Notes under the pieces: generated by a model
Database searches by the model: none
Told to the model about the DNA's origin: nothing
Seen by the model: the letters and a program-made list of their open reading frames with translations, nothing else
Part shown: positions 41,036 to 49,136 of the stretch, piece by piece
Position numbering within the stretch: the stretch's first letter is position 1
Layout of the letters: the number at the start of each line of letters is the position of its first letter
Translations under genes and position numbers: made by a program
IMG/VR virus record: IMGVR_UViG_3300046004_002250
Location: 1-63,279 of that record
DNA length: 63,279 bases
Strand: one strand, 5' to 3'
Source of the DNA: a virus

Positions 41036-41366
41036 CATACAAGGTCTGAGGAGGTGATGGGAAATAATGGAGGAAGGCCGGACAAAGCCAGAAGGTGAGA
41101 CCTTCCTTGAGATGCTCTTTGTCGAGGTAAACAAACCCGCCCATGTCCTTGCGGACAAAGCTGTAATTCAGCGCGGATGGGAAGGGCTGGCTGGATGCGA
41201 GCAGTAAAAAATCACGCTGCGGGGACAAGCCAAAATGCAGTGCCAGATGGGCAAGAGCGGTGTTGGCGGCAAGGACAAAGGGTTCATCGACCAGCCCGTG
41301 ATGCGGATCACTGAAAACATAGATGCTGCCTTTGGGCCTGACGTGGAGAGTGTGGATGGTGTTCAT
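40944..41366 (-). CDS. DUF6717-like protein
   Basis: 140 aa. SDPHHGLVDEPFVLAANTAL and LKEGLTFWLCPAFLHYF are close to the DUF6717 pattern. The final 30 residues are antisense to the 40490 gene and Cys/Pro-rich, perhaps readthrough after loss of the original end. Confidence 0.5.
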   Translation of the reverse strand: MNTIHTLHVRPKGSIYVFSDPHHGLVDEPFVLAANTALAHLALHFGLSPQRDFLLLASSQPFPSALNYSFVRKDMGGFVYLDKEHLKEGLTFWLCPAFLHYFPSPPQTLYVSAASACAPKPPEHPTCPSGETTLKDHLRS

Positions 41367-41476
41367 CGATAAGAGTAGTGGCTGAATTTGTGGTAGGAGC
41401 GGACGACGATAACGGCGGCAGTGATGATGGCGATGAGTAAAAGCCAGAGGGCGGTGGTGAGGGTGCGGTGGAGCAT
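41363..41476 (-). CDS. 37-aa single-pass membrane peptide
   Basis: From ATG 41476: MLHRTLTTALWLLLIAIITAAVIVV in two pieces forms one membrane helix, followed by a short polar tail. ATGA overlap with the next gene supports translation. Confidence 0.45.
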   Translation of the reverse strand: MLHRTLTTALWLLLIAIITAAVIVVRSYHKFSHYSYR

Positions 41477-41477
41477 C

Positions 41478-41819
41478 TCAGTTGTGGTGGAGGTATTGGT
41501 CGGGGAAGTGACTGGTGACGTTGGTGATCTGGTGGGCTTTGAGCAGACCGAGAACAAATTCCTGGGTGAACTCGTCCCAGCTCATGAGGGTGGCGGGGAC
41601 AAACATGATGCAGTAGCCATTGTCGGCGGGATTGGGAAATCCGGTGAAATACTGGGCGACGAGGTGGCCGGTGGTGCCGGACAGGGAGAAGTCGCGGTGA
41701 TAGTAGGTGCAGGCATTTTGGCCGGGCTGGATGCGGCGCTCGAAATCGCCAAGGATGCCGGCTTGCAGGAGGATGTGGCGGCAGAGTGCGTCTTCCTGAC
41801 AGATGATGATGTCGGACAT
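41478..41819 (-). CDS. Hypothetical protein
   Basis: 113 aa; QEDALCRHILLQAGILGDF and GYCIMFVPATLMSWDEFTQ segments, mixed alpha/beta. The family is not recognised. Confidence 0.5.
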   Translation of the reverse strand: MSDIIICQEDALCRHILLQAGILGDFERRIQPGQNACTYYHRDFSLSGTTGHLVAQYFTGFPNPADNGYCIMFVPATLMSWDEFTQEFVLGLLKAHQITNVTSHFPDQYLHHN

Positions 41820-41897
41820 GGCGGAGAAAAGATGAATGATGAAGGATGAAACCGCAGGCCATGCGGGAGGCGTGGCCTGCGGTGCGGTGCTCAGCGG

Positions 41898-43091
41898 TTA
41901 AGCGGCGACTTTGGCCTTGCCTTTTTTAGCGGGAGCGGCAGGCAGTTCTTCCTGCGGCTCGGCCTTTGCGGCGATGTGGGTGCGGACGAGGTCGAGCATC
42001 TGCTGGAGTTCCATCTCCCAGGTGCGGAGTTCGCTCAGATCGGCGATCTCGATGCAGTCCACCAGATCGTCCTGCAATCCGGCGATGGACTGCGTGATGA
42101 TGTCGGTGGAAGGCACGCCATCCATGGCGTCGGCCATGGCGCTGCCGACTTGTTCGGGGGTCAGGTTGTCTTCGTCTTCGTCTTCGACGGCAGGGGTTTC
42201 TTCCTGCTCGTCTTCCGGCTCAGCCGAGGCGGAGGAGAAGGCGACGACGTTGGTGGCGGGTGTCGTGGCAGGTGTGACCGCGGTTTCTTCCTCATTTTCA
42301 GGCTCGGCATCAGCATCAGGCTCAGCATCATCAGGCTCAGTGGTAGTAGCTGCTGGGGCAGTGACCACGGGAGCGGTGATGACGGGAGCGGTGACCACGG
42401 GAGCGGTGACCACGGGAGCGGGTTCAGGTTGCGGCGGTGGTGGGGGTGGGTTGGCGGCGAGTTGGGCGGCCTGCTCGGCAATCTGGACCTGCATGGCGGC
42501 GGCGCTGGCTTCGAGGTCGATGATGCGCTGGCGCTCGGCAGCGGCGTCCACGGCCTGCTGGGCGGCGCGGGCGGTGAGTCCGGCGAGGGTGAGACCAGAC
42601 TCAAAGAAGGATTCAAGCTGGTCATCCCAATCGGCATGGTCGGCGCAGATGGCGCGGGACTGTGTGACGGTGGGGCGGTGCTTGAGATTGCCAAGCAGGG
42701 TCATGGACTTGCGCAGGATGTCACACTGGCGCAGGGTCATGCGGTCGTAGAACGCTTCGGTGAAGGGTTCCTTGGTGCCGTCTGCGGTGGCAAAGAGCAC
42801 GGGCTCGGACAGGGCAGGCAGGGTGGAGAGAACCCATTCGGCGGTGCGGGCGTTGTTCAGGCTGGAGGGCTTGATGCCTGCGGCCTTGAGCAGGTCGGTG
42901 GCGTCTGGCAGGGTGCTGAGGATTTTACCCTGGAGCAGGAAGCTGGCGTTCACTTTGCGCTCGGTGGTGACGTAGAGATCCACGCGCTCGTTTTGCGCCA
43001 TCGCGGTGAGGATGGCGAGGGTGAGGCTTGGAGGGGCATCGGTGGTGGATGCCGTGGTGGTTGCTGCTGGTGTGGTGGTTTTTTTAGCCAT
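41898..43091 (-). CDS. Acidic, repeat-containing hypothetical protein
   Basis: 397 aa from ATG 43091. Residues 1-30 are Thr/Ala-rich; 30-200 appear folded and helical; 210-330 are low complexity with VTAP repeats and long Glu/Asp runs; the C-terminal helix is followed by a basic tail (AAPAKKGKAKVAA). An inverted repeat at 43171-43192 lies upstream. Possibly a nucleic-acid-mimic or scaffold-type protein; function unknown. Confidence 0.5.
   Translation of the reverse strand: MAKKTTTPAATTTASTTDAPPSLTLAILTAMAQNERVDLYVTTERKVNASFLLQGKILSTLPDATDLLKAAGIKPSSLNNARTAEWVLSTLPALSEPVLFATADGTKEPFTEAFYDRMTLRQCDILRKSMTLLGNLKHRPTVTQSRAICADHADWDDQLESFFESGLTLAGLTARAAQQAVDAAAERQRIIDLEASAAAMQVQIAEQAAQLAANPPPPPPQPEPAPVVTAPVVTAPVITAPVVTAPAATTTEPDDAEPDADAEPENEEETAVTPATTPATNVVAFSSASAEPEDEQEETPAVEDEDEDNLTPEQVGSAMADAMDGVPSTDIITQSIAGLQDDLVDCIEIADLSELRTWEMELQQMLDLVRTHIAAKAEPQEELPAAPAKKGKAKVAA
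42358..42425 (-). repeat. 15-bp tandem repeat (VTAPV codons)
   Basis: Four near-identical units of GTGACCACGGGAGCG (one variant) within the 41898 gene, encoding the VTAPV/VITAP repeats. Confidence 0.85.
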
Positions 43092-43170
43092 GGTGGTGGT
43101 TTTTAGGGTTTTGAGCAGCCGGATGGGTGAATGCAGTCGCTGTCCGGCGAGGCGGCGACGGCAAATTAAA

Positions 43171-43192
43171 GTCACTCGATATTACAAGTGAC
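43171..43192. promoter_or_regulatory. GTCACT-N10-AGTGAC inverted repeat (operator candidate)
   Basis: Perfect 6-bp arms between the MarR gene and the 41898 gene, in an AT-rich stretch with GTTACG at 43198. A natural site for the adjacent MarR protein. Confidence 0.5.
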
Positions 43193-43210
43193 GGAAAGTT
43201 ACGCGGAAGA

Positions 43211-43507
43211 TCAGGCGGCGGCCTGTCCGGTGAGGAGTTCGGCCTGATGGATCAGGTTGCGGCCGGTGTCGGTGATGTGGATGGCGATGGCGCGGCGATC
43301 AGCGAGGAGTTTGCGCTCGATGTAGCCTTTGTGCTCCAGGGAGTCGAGCTGGCCGGTGATGGCGGCGGGGCTGATGTAGAGGCGTTTGGCCAGATCACAG
43401 GGGCGGATGAGTCCGTCTGTGAGGACGGTGAGCAGGGCAAGCTGGCGCATGGAGATGCCATGCGAGGAGCAGTGGTGATTGAGGACGAGGAGGTTGCGGA
43501 CTGACAT
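43211..43507 (-). CDS. MarR-family winged-helix regulator
   Basis: 98 aa. LALLTVLTDGLIRPCDLAKRLYISPAAITGQLDSLEHKGYIERK and ADRRAIAIHITDTG cover the MarR HTH and wing. It is shorter than typical MarR proteins (about 140), lacking much of the dimerisation helices. It likely regulates neighbouring leftward genes. Confidence 0.8.
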   Translation of the reverse strand: MSVRNLLVLNHHCSSHGISMRQLALLTVLTDGLIRPCDLAKRLYISPAAITGQLDSLEHKGYIERKLLADRRAIAIHITDTGRNLIHQAELLTGQAAA

Positions 43508-43538
43508 GGCGGTGGTGGTGGATGGGGTGGGAAAGAGA

Positions 43539-43655
43539 CGCCGGGGTGCTGGTCGGATCGGGTGAAAGCTGCTACGGCAAAGGCCCGAGCGACCGCTGGT
43601 GGTCAGGCCGAAAGGCCCGACTATAACACCAACACCCCGGCGAAAGGGGGTGTCG
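43539..43655. ncRNA. Candidate structured RNA/leader element
   Basis: CGCCGGGGTGCTGGT (43539-43553) pairs with 43628-43642. A second stem GTCGG/CCGAC lies inside, then CGGG/CCCG, GACC-GGTC and GGCC-GAAA-GGCC hairpins. The 3' arm can instead pair with GGGGTGT (43647-43653). It precedes the leftward MarR gene; GNRA loops on the + strand leave orientation open. No known RNA family recognised. Confidence 0.4.
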
Positions 43656-43682
43656 TAACAAAGAGTGAAAAGTTAAAAAGAG

Positions 43683-43868
43683 TTACAAATCAGCGCAGCG
43701 TTTGCACTGGTCGAGGATGTTGGCGATCAGCCGGTGGCGGCGGAGGCGGCGGCGGAACAGGGCGACGTTGTCGGTCACGCGAGTCTTGGTGCTGTGACTG
43801 CTGAGGTCAGGCTGTGGGTCGAGACCGCGGCGGGCGATGATGGGTGGTGGACGGTGCATGATGAACAT
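43683..43868 (-). CDS. Small basic hypothetical protein
   Basis: 61 aa, Arg/His-rich, ending LIANILDQCKRCADL. Weak support: correct orientation and spacing between the DnaJ-like gene and the structured region, but no known family. Confidence 0.35.
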   Translation of the reverse strand: MFIMHRPPPIIARRGLDPQPDLSSHSTKTRVTDNVALFRRRLRRHRLIANILDQCKRCADL

Positions 43869-43896
43869 GGGATGTCAAAAGTGGTTAGACGTTGGC

Positions 43897-44526
43897 TTAT
43901 CGCTGTGCAAAGGACATGAGGACGCCGGAGCCATAGAGGCCACCGCCTGCGGCGAAGGTGAAGCCAGCCATATCGCCACTGTTGGCGTAGAACTGATACT
44001 CGGGCAGGCTGGCGATGAGGGCGAGGTAGCGGGCTTGGTAGCCGCTATTGCCGACGACCACGCGGATGGGTTGGCTGATTTTGCCAGTGGACTGGCACGC
44101 ATCGCAGTCGGTAGTGCCGGCAGAGTCGGGCACGAGTCCGCGGGCGTCACAGGTGCGGCAGTCGTGTTGATGTTCACACTCGGAACAAGTGTGGACGCCT
44201 TCACCTTTGCAGTCCGGGCATGGGCCCAGATGGCCTTGGCCATCACAAGCGGCACATTTTTCAAAGATTGGATCGGGCAGAGGATGCGGGATTGGGGTGG
44301 CGGGGTGGGTGAACAATTCTGCCAGTGGTGCAAAGCACTTGGCAGCGGAGATGGCTTGTGGTGGGGTTGGCTGATTTGGATCAACGGGGTTGAGGGGCAG
44401 CGAGGGCACGCGGACACAAATGCGGGCATCGGTGGCGTAGGTGAAGCCGTCATACGTCCATGGCCTGCGCAGGTTGGGACGGTGTGGGTTAGTGGAGCAG
44501 AAGCGTTGTAGGTCGATGGGGTTCAT
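43897..44526 (-). CDS. DnaJ-type zinc-finger domain protein
   Basis: 209 aa. Four CxxC(x)G-like repeats in residues 90-150 (CAACDGQG, CPDCKGEG, CSEC, CRTCDARG, CDACQSTG) resemble the DnaJ central zinc domain, without a J domain. The N-terminal half (YATDARICVRVP) resembles clamp-like or uncharacterised phage domains. It overlaps the AAA+ gene by 4 bp. Confidence 0.65.
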   Translation of the reverse strand: MNPIDLQRFCSTNPHRPNLRRPWTYDGFTYATDARICVRVPSLPLNPVDPNQPTPPQAISAAKCFAPLAELFTHPATPIPHPLPDPIFEKCAACDGQGHLGPCPDCKGEGVHTCSECEHQHDCRTCDARGLVPDSAGTTDCDACQSTGKISQPIRVVVGNSGYQARYLALIASLPEYQFYANSGDMAGFTFAAGGGLYGSGVLMSFAQR

Positions 44527-46061
44527 GCGGCGATAGGTTTTTGGTGGAGTTTACGAGGTTGGGCTTGGGTGACGATGGCGGCAGTGGCGGTGGTGACTGG
44601 ACGGGCCTTGCCATTGAGACGCTGGCGGCGGGCCTCGATCTGTTCCTTCATGGTCGTGGCGGTCGGGGTTTCCTTGGCCAGCACGCCGAGAATGTCAGCC
44701 GTGGTGGGTTCACGGACGTTGTCGTTGAAGGCGGTGGCCATGGCTTTCTGCCAAGTGCGCTCAATCTGCCGGCCGGAGAAGCCATCACTGGCACGGGAGA
44801 GGGCGGCGAGGTCAAAGCTGGCGGACTGACGCTTGCGGCGGCGGATGTGGATGGCGAAGATTTCTTCACGCTCCTTGGCATTCGGCAGTTCGACACTCCA
44901 GACATCCAGACGGTCGATCAGTGGATCGGGCAGGTTGTCGATGTCGTTGGCGGTGAAGATGAAGTAGATGCCGGTGCTGTCCTGGATGTCTTGCAGGAAG
45001 GCTTTGATGAGACTGGCCGTGGTGCCGCCATCGGTCTGGCCGCTGGACTTGGCACCGGCGGTCATGCCGTCGATTTCATCGATGTAGAGGGCGCACTTTT
45101 TCAGAGCACGGGCGGTGTCCATGACGCGCTTCCAGTTGTTTTCGGTCTGGCCGACGAGAGAGCCTTTAAGCTGGTCGGCGCGGACACGGAGGACGGGGAT
45201 GCCGAGTTGTTTGCCGACGATGGGAGCGATGAGGCTCTTGCCAGTGCCGGGCATGCCGACGAGCAGGCAGCCTTTGTTGGGTGTGAGATCGTAGTCGGAG
45301 GCAGCGGTGGTGAACTGATTGCGGAAGGTGTTCAGTTCATCCTTGAAGGCATCCCAGCCGCCGACATCCGCCAGGGTGAGGGGACTGTCGATGTATTCGA
45401 CCAGACCATTCTTGCGCAGGATGGCGATTTTTTCACGCAGGACGATGGCGGGATCAAAGCGGCCTTGGGTGATGATGCTGAGGGCAAAGGCATCCTCAGC
45501 CTCCGGACTGGTGAGTCCGGCAGCGGCATCCAGCAGGGCATCAAGGTCAAGACCGGTGGGCAGATCACGGATCTGAGTGCGGACGCCGTCTTCGGTCTGG
45601 TAGCAGAGTTCAGTGGCCAGTGCCAGCAACTCGGCGCGGTCAGGCAGGGCGAAGTCGATGACGGAGAAGTGCTTCTCCAAGTCGATCGGCAGTTTCACTT
45701 CCGGCATGATGAGGACGAGGCTGATGAGGCGCTGCTTGGCAATCTGCAGGCTGTCCTTGATCTGGCGGTAGAGCATGGGGTTGGGATCAGCCATGATGAG
45801 ATGGAAATCGCGGAGCAGGAGCACGGTCTTTTCCGGCAGGCCGCCGACGCTTTTGAGGACTTCAAAGGCATCTTCGCCACTGACGGTTTGAGCGCGGGTA
45901 TCGACCCGGCCTTGGGTGACTGACCATGCGTGCAGGCCATACTCCAGGGTGGAGCAGACGGAGTCGAGCAGGGCTTCGGCACGGCTCTCTTCATGAGAGA
46001 CGAGGATGAGACCGGCATAGCCGGCTTGGATGCGTTGGGTGAGCAGGGTGGTGGTGTTCAT
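44523..46061 (-). CDS. Ycf46-like AAA+ ATPase
   Basis: 512 aa from ATG 46061. Residues 1-230 are the Ycf46-type N-terminal region (AGYAGLILVSHEESRAE...). The AAA+ module has GMPGTGKS (269-276), LYIDEID (325-331) and a later RLDVW arginine region. It is FtsH-like but has no protease domain or membrane anchor. DUF1257 (Ycf35-like) and DUF2997 genes lie nearby, a set also linked in plastids and cyanobacteria. Cellular role unresolved. Confidence 0.75.
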   Translation of the reverse strand: MNTTTLLTQRIQAGYAGLILVSHEESRAEALLDSVCSTLEYGLHAWSVTQGRVDTRAQTVSGEDAFEVLKSVGGLPEKTVLLLRDFHLIMADPNPMLYRQIKDSLQIAKQRLISLVLIMPEVKLPIDLEKHFSVIDFALPDRAELLALATELCYQTEDGVRTQIRDLPTGLDLDALLDAAAGLTSPEAEDAFALSIITQGRFDPAIVLREKIAILRKNGLVEYIDSPLTLADVGGWDAFKDELNTFRNQFTTAASDYDLTPNKGCLLVGMPGTGKSLIAPIVGKQLGIPVLRVRADQLKGSLVGQTENNWKRVMDTARALKKCALYIDEIDGMTAGAKSSGQTDGGTTASLIKAFLQDIQDSTGIYFIFTANDIDNLPDPLIDRLDVWSVELPNAKEREEIFAIHIRRRKRQSASFDLAALSRASDGFSGRQIERTWQKAMATAFNDNVREPTTADILGVLAKETPTATTMKEQIEARRQRLNGKARPVTTATAAIVTQAQPRKLHQKPIAA

Positions 46062-46086
46062 GGGATGAAGGGTGAAGGGTGAGGGG

Positions 46087-46410
46087 TTACCAGTTGAAGG
46101 AGGGGAGGTCGGTGTATTCCTGGCCTTCGCTGTCGAGGCGCAGGTGGTGGAAGCCGAGATTGTGGAAGGTCTCGATGAGGTTGAGGAAGGCGTCTGAGTA
46201 ACAGGCGTCTTCCATCCACTCGCCGAGGTCATCGATGTCGAGCAGATAGCCGCCAGCGGGCAGGCGGGCCATCATGGGGCTGCTGTGCGGATCTTCCTCA
46301 AGCAGTGCGGCGTTGTCGGTCTCCTTGATGTGGCGGGTGCTGACGACGGGCACCGCCATGACCCAGGGCACGGTGTTGGCGGGTAGGTTGGGGATTTGTT
46401 CAGTCTTCAT
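46087..46410 (-). CDS. DUF5983-like protein
   Basis: 107 aa from ATG 46410. VVSTRHIKETDNAAL, GGYLLDIDDLG and the ending FHHLRLDSEGQEYTDLPSFNW match the pattern of DUF5983 phage/plasmid proteins. Function unknown. Confidence 0.6.
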   Translation of the reverse strand: MKTEQIPNLPANTVPWVMAVPVVSTRHIKETDNAALLEEDPHSSPMMARLPAGGYLLDIDDLGEWMEDACYSDAFLNLIETFHNLGFHHLRLDSEGQEYTDLPSFNW

Positions 46411-46960
46411 GGTTTTCGGAATGGAAGAGGGCGATTTCTTCATCTTCTTCGGGTTCGGTTTTGGGTGGCTGGAGATCCCGGAAGCCAGTGAGGCGGAACT
46501 CGTCAAACCATGTGGCGTGGCAGTCATGACAATCGACCATCTGGTCGGCAGTCATGCCGTCCGGTTCCAGGGCGCTGGCTTGGATGGCGGTGCTGCCGCA
46601 GTGCGGGCAGGTGGTGCCGCCATCTTCCAGATACTGCTGTTGAGGGTTGGGCTGGTGGGCACCTTCATGCGGGCAGATGATCCAATGCCAGACGGGGTGA
46701 TCGTGCGGCAGGTTGCGGCGGAGCAGGGTGAACAGAGGAAACGCTGGGTCAGTGACATCAGGCCGGAGGTCGAGGATCTCATGACCTTCAAGTATGTTGC
46801 CTAAAAGATGGCAGAGATGGGCGGCGGTATCGCCGGTGATCTGCCACTTGAGACTTGTCCAGACGTGCTTGGCCACGGCGGCGCGGGAGGCGTCACCAAG
46901 GGCGGCGCTGATCGTTTTGGCGCTGGCGATGAGGTCAGTGTTGAGGGCGGGTTGGGACAT
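46400..46960 (-). CDS. Zinc-ribbon hypothetical protein
   Basis: 186 aa from ATG 46960. A helical N-terminal half and a zinc ribbon (CPHCGST...CHDCHATW, residues about 130-165), with an acidic tail. The upstream spacer 46965-47003 is the GGATGAA heptad repeat. Confidence 0.55.
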   Translation of the reverse strand: MSQPALNTDLIASAKTISAALGDASRAAVAKHVWTSLKWQITGDTAAHLCHLLGNILEGHEILDLRPDVTDPAFPLFTLLRRNLPHDHPVWHWIICPHEGAHQPNPQQQYLEDGGTTCPHCGSTAIQASALEPDGMTADQMVDCHDCHATWFDEFRLTGFRDLQPPKTEPEEDEEIALFHSENHED

Positions 46961-46964
46961 GGGG

Positions 46965-47003
46965 AAAGGATGAAGGGTGAAGGATGAAGGATGAAGGTGA
47001 AGG
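46965..47003. repeat. GGATGAA heptad spacer
   Basis: Tandem GGATGAA/GGGTGAA heptads between genes; nearly identical to 48291-48325, and related to 54119-54155, 50712-50726 and 46063-46082. Confidence 0.7.
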
Positions 47004-48092
47004 TTAGGCGGCTTTGAGTTTGAGCTGGGAGATGTGGCACTCCTGTGGCGAGACATCGTCACGGGGGCCGAGATAGACGGGCTGGAAGACGCAGCCATCA
47101 GGGAAGGCGTAGAGGTAGCGCACCTCGACAATGGAGTCGGCGGGCGGGATGCTGTGATTGGGTGGGATGGTCACATTGCCAAAGCCACGGACGCGGCCCT
47201 GATTCTCGTAGAGGATGAGTTCTACGCTGCGCTTGCCTGTGCTGGTGCTGCCGACGATGAAGCTGGCGGTCTCCGTGAACTTGAACTTGAGGGCAGGGCC
47301 GCCAGTGCTGGGGCGTGAGCTTTGCCACGGAGCATTCAGGTCTTTGAAGACGATGCCTTCGGCGTTGTCGGCGCGGAGTTGGTCGAGTAGGTCTTGCTTG
47401 CTTGCAAGAGTGGTCTCACTATCGACGCATTGCAGGTGGATGAAGTATTCATCATTGACGTAAAGCAGACGCCGGAGCATGTCATGGCGTTCGGCATAAG
47501 AGCGGTGCCGGACATCGATATTGTCCTGACTGAGCAGGTCAAAGGCCATGAAGGTGTCACCCACCATTTCACCGTCGATCACACAAAGGTGGAGTAGATC
47601 AAGCATGGCGCGCTGGACGGTAGCCGGGAAACCACAGGGCAGGCCGCGCTTATTGACGGCAGTCACGACGCCTCTGCCGCCTTGGCTGGTGAGGGTGAGC
47701 GTCATGCGTTTGCCGTCGTGCTTCTGCTGGGCGCAGTAGCGCCCATCACGCAGCAGGCGGTCAAGCTCTGCTTCGGTGATGCTGTTGAGCAGCATGGGCA
47801 GGGTGGGGTCGGCTGCGGGCGCGGTGCTGACGGTGGGGGCCACGGCGGGCGCGGTCTGGCCATCGGTGGCGATGACGTAACCGCCTGCCTGCTTGCTGCG
47901 GATGAGTTTGGTGGCGATGTCTCCGGCCACTTCATGGCGGACGGGTTCGGGCGTCTTGGTGCCGGTGGTCAGGGTGCTGCCACGGCGGCCGTAAGCAAAG
48001 GTGACGATGCTGGTGGTGGCCGTGATGGGGTCGATCGTGACTTGATAGACCTTGTCACTGCCAGCTTGGCGGTTGTAAAGGGTGGTGGTCAT
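47004..48092 (-). CDS. WGR-domain ATP-dependent DNA ligase
   Basis: 362 aa. Residues 1-75 resemble a WGR domain (YGRRGSTLTTGTK). The ligase nucleotidyltransferase follows: motif I KHDGKR with the AMP-accepting K124, motif III DGEMVG (E175), motif IV EGIVFKDLNAPW (245-256) and motif V LKFKF (268-272). It should seal nicks in phage DNA. WGR normally reads DNA ends in PARPs, so the fusion may target the ligase to breaks. Confidence 0.85.
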   Translation of the reverse strand: MTTTLYNRQAGSDKVYQVTIDPITATTSIVTFAYGRRGSTLTTGTKTPEPVRHEVAGDIATKLIRSKQAGGYVIATDGQTAPAVAPTVSTAPAADPTLPMLLNSITEAELDRLLRDGRYCAQQKHDGKRMTLTLTSQGGRGVVTAVNKRGLPCGFPATVQRAMLDLLHLCVIDGEMVGDTFMAFDLLSQDNIDVRHRSYAERHDMLRRLLYVNDEYFIHLQCVDSETTLASKQDLLDQLRADNAEGIVFKDLNAPWQSSRPSTGGPALKFKFTETASFIVGSTSTGKRSVELILYENQGRVRGFGNVTIPPNHSIPPADSIVEVRYLYAFPDGCVFQPVYLGPRDDVSPQECHISQLKLKAA

Positions 48093-48100
48093 GGACGGAG

Positions 48101-48289
48101 TTAAGCGTTGGCGTTTTGGTAGGTGGTGGCGGAGGTCTGAGCGTGGAACTCAGGTTTCTTTTTGACGGACTGGACGGTGCCGAGTGCGGCCTCGATCTGG
48201 GCGGTGGTGCTCTGGCAGGACTTGCCTTTGAAGCCGCTGGTCTCCACGGAGGTGGCACCGTTGTGCAGGGTGATGGTGATGGTTTTCAC
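48101..48289 (-). CDS. DUF2997 protein
   Basis: 62 aa with a GTG start at 48289. KTITITLHNGATSVETSGFKGKSC..TT.QIEAALG matches DUF2997. It sits between the ligase and DUF1257 genes. Confidence 0.7.
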   Translation of the reverse strand: MKTITITLHNGATSVETSGFKGKSCQSTTAQIEAALGTVQSVKKKPEFHAQTSATTYQNANA

Positions 48290-48290
48290 A

Positions 48291-48325
48291 GAAAGGATAA
48301 AGGGTGAAGGATGAAGGATGAAGGT
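48291..48325. repeat. GGATGAA heptad spacer
   Basis: Second long heptad spacer, sharing the sequence GAAAGGAT(G/A)AAGGGTGAAGG with 46965-47003. Confidence 0.7.
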
Positions 48326-48780
48326 TAGGCGGCGCAGGTGATCTGGATGGCCCCGTTGGGCAGGGTTTTGCGGACGGGCTGGTATCCTTTCTGCCGAAGC
48401 ATGGCCATGGCGGTGTGGGCACCGTAGGTATCCTGCAGGCGGACGAGGTTGTCCCCGAAGCGCTCTTTGAGCTTCATGCCGTCATGGCGCAGGTTTTTGC
48501 CCGTGCCGAAGAAGTCCCAGGCGAGGGTGTAACTGCCGGCGGTGGTCTTGCTGGCGACGACGCCGATCTCGTAATGCACGCCGGGCAGGCGGATGACGTG
48601 ATCACACTTGCCAAGGTCGGCCAGGGTCATGCCCTCTGGCAGAGGTTCATCGCCCACTTTGGCGCCATACCAGTTGTAGGTGGGGACGTTGCGGTGGAGG
48701 GACGCGCCGAGTTCGGCGCAGGCAGCTTCGAGGGTGGCGAGGTCTTTGATGACCAGTTTGATGGTGGTGATGTGGGACAT
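48325..48780 (-). CDS. DUF1257 (Ycf35-like) protein
   Basis: 151 aa. The start MSHITTIKLVIKDLATLEAA and the LPGVHYEIGVV and YTLAWDFFG segments fit DUF1257. In cyanobacteria and plastids this family is Ycf35, found near Ycf46. Its presence beside a Ycf46-like AAA+ and DUF2997 here suggests a conserved functional unit. Confidence 0.7.
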   Translation of the reverse strand: MSHITTIKLVIKDLATLEAACAELGASLHRNVPTYNWYGAKVGDEPLPEGMTLADLGKCDHVIRLPGVHYEIGVVASKTTAGSYTLAWDFFGTGKNLRHDGMKLKERFGDNLVRLQDTYGAHTAMAMLRQKGYQPVRKTLPNGAIQITCAA

Positions 48781-48804
48781 GGACGGTGGTGGTGGTGGGT
48801 TGGG

Positions 48805-49038
48805 TTATTGGGCGAGCAGGAGGTGATCGTGGTCGTGCTCCCATTGCAGGCAGGTGCTGCGGTCGGAGTGAGCGAAGAGGGGGGCGTGGTCGGACTGGAT
48901 GCGGACTTCCCATTCCTGAGTCAGGAAATTGAAGTCCACCGTGGAAGCGCGCTCGACTTGGCAAGGGCCGAGTTCACGCAGATCGACGGCATCCGTCCAC
49001 AGGGCGCGGGCGGTGCCATTGGCGATTTCGATGGTCAT
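48805..49038 (-). CDS. Small hypothetical protein
   Basis: 77 aa from ATG 49038; TIEIANGTARALWTDA and STVDFNFLTQEWEV segments, His/Asp-rich tail. No family recognised. Downstream of the divergent-looking promoter region 49063-49118. Confidence 0.45.
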   Translation of the reverse strand: MTIEIANGTARALWTDAVDLRELGPCQVERASTVDFNFLTQEWEVRIQSDHAPLFAHSDRSTCLQWEHDHDHLLLAQ

Positions 49039-49062
49039 GGTGGTGGCGTGTGGTAACAAAAA

Positions 49063-49118
49063 GTGACAATTAACTAAACTTAACACGGCGGGCCGTATCA
49101 CGTAAAGTTAATTGTCAC
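49063..49118. promoter_or_regulatory. GTGACAATTAACT/AGTTAATTGTCAC inverted repeat
   Basis: Perfect 13-bp arms (49063-49075 and 49106-49118) 30 bp apart between two leftward genes; each arm resembles the -35 part of strong promoters, and GGTAAC lies at 49052. Candidate promoter/operator. Confidence 0.5.
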
Positions 49119-49136
49119 GATGAGTGACGGATGAGG

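Noticed and set aside
41976-43106. Rightward open frame of 376 codons
   Set aside because: Antisense of the acidic repeat protein; Gly/Val-rich low-complexity shadow without start signal.
44541-45923. Rightward open frame of 460 codons
   Set aside because: Antisense of the Ycf46-like AAA+ gene, whose Walker motifs are clear on the other strand.
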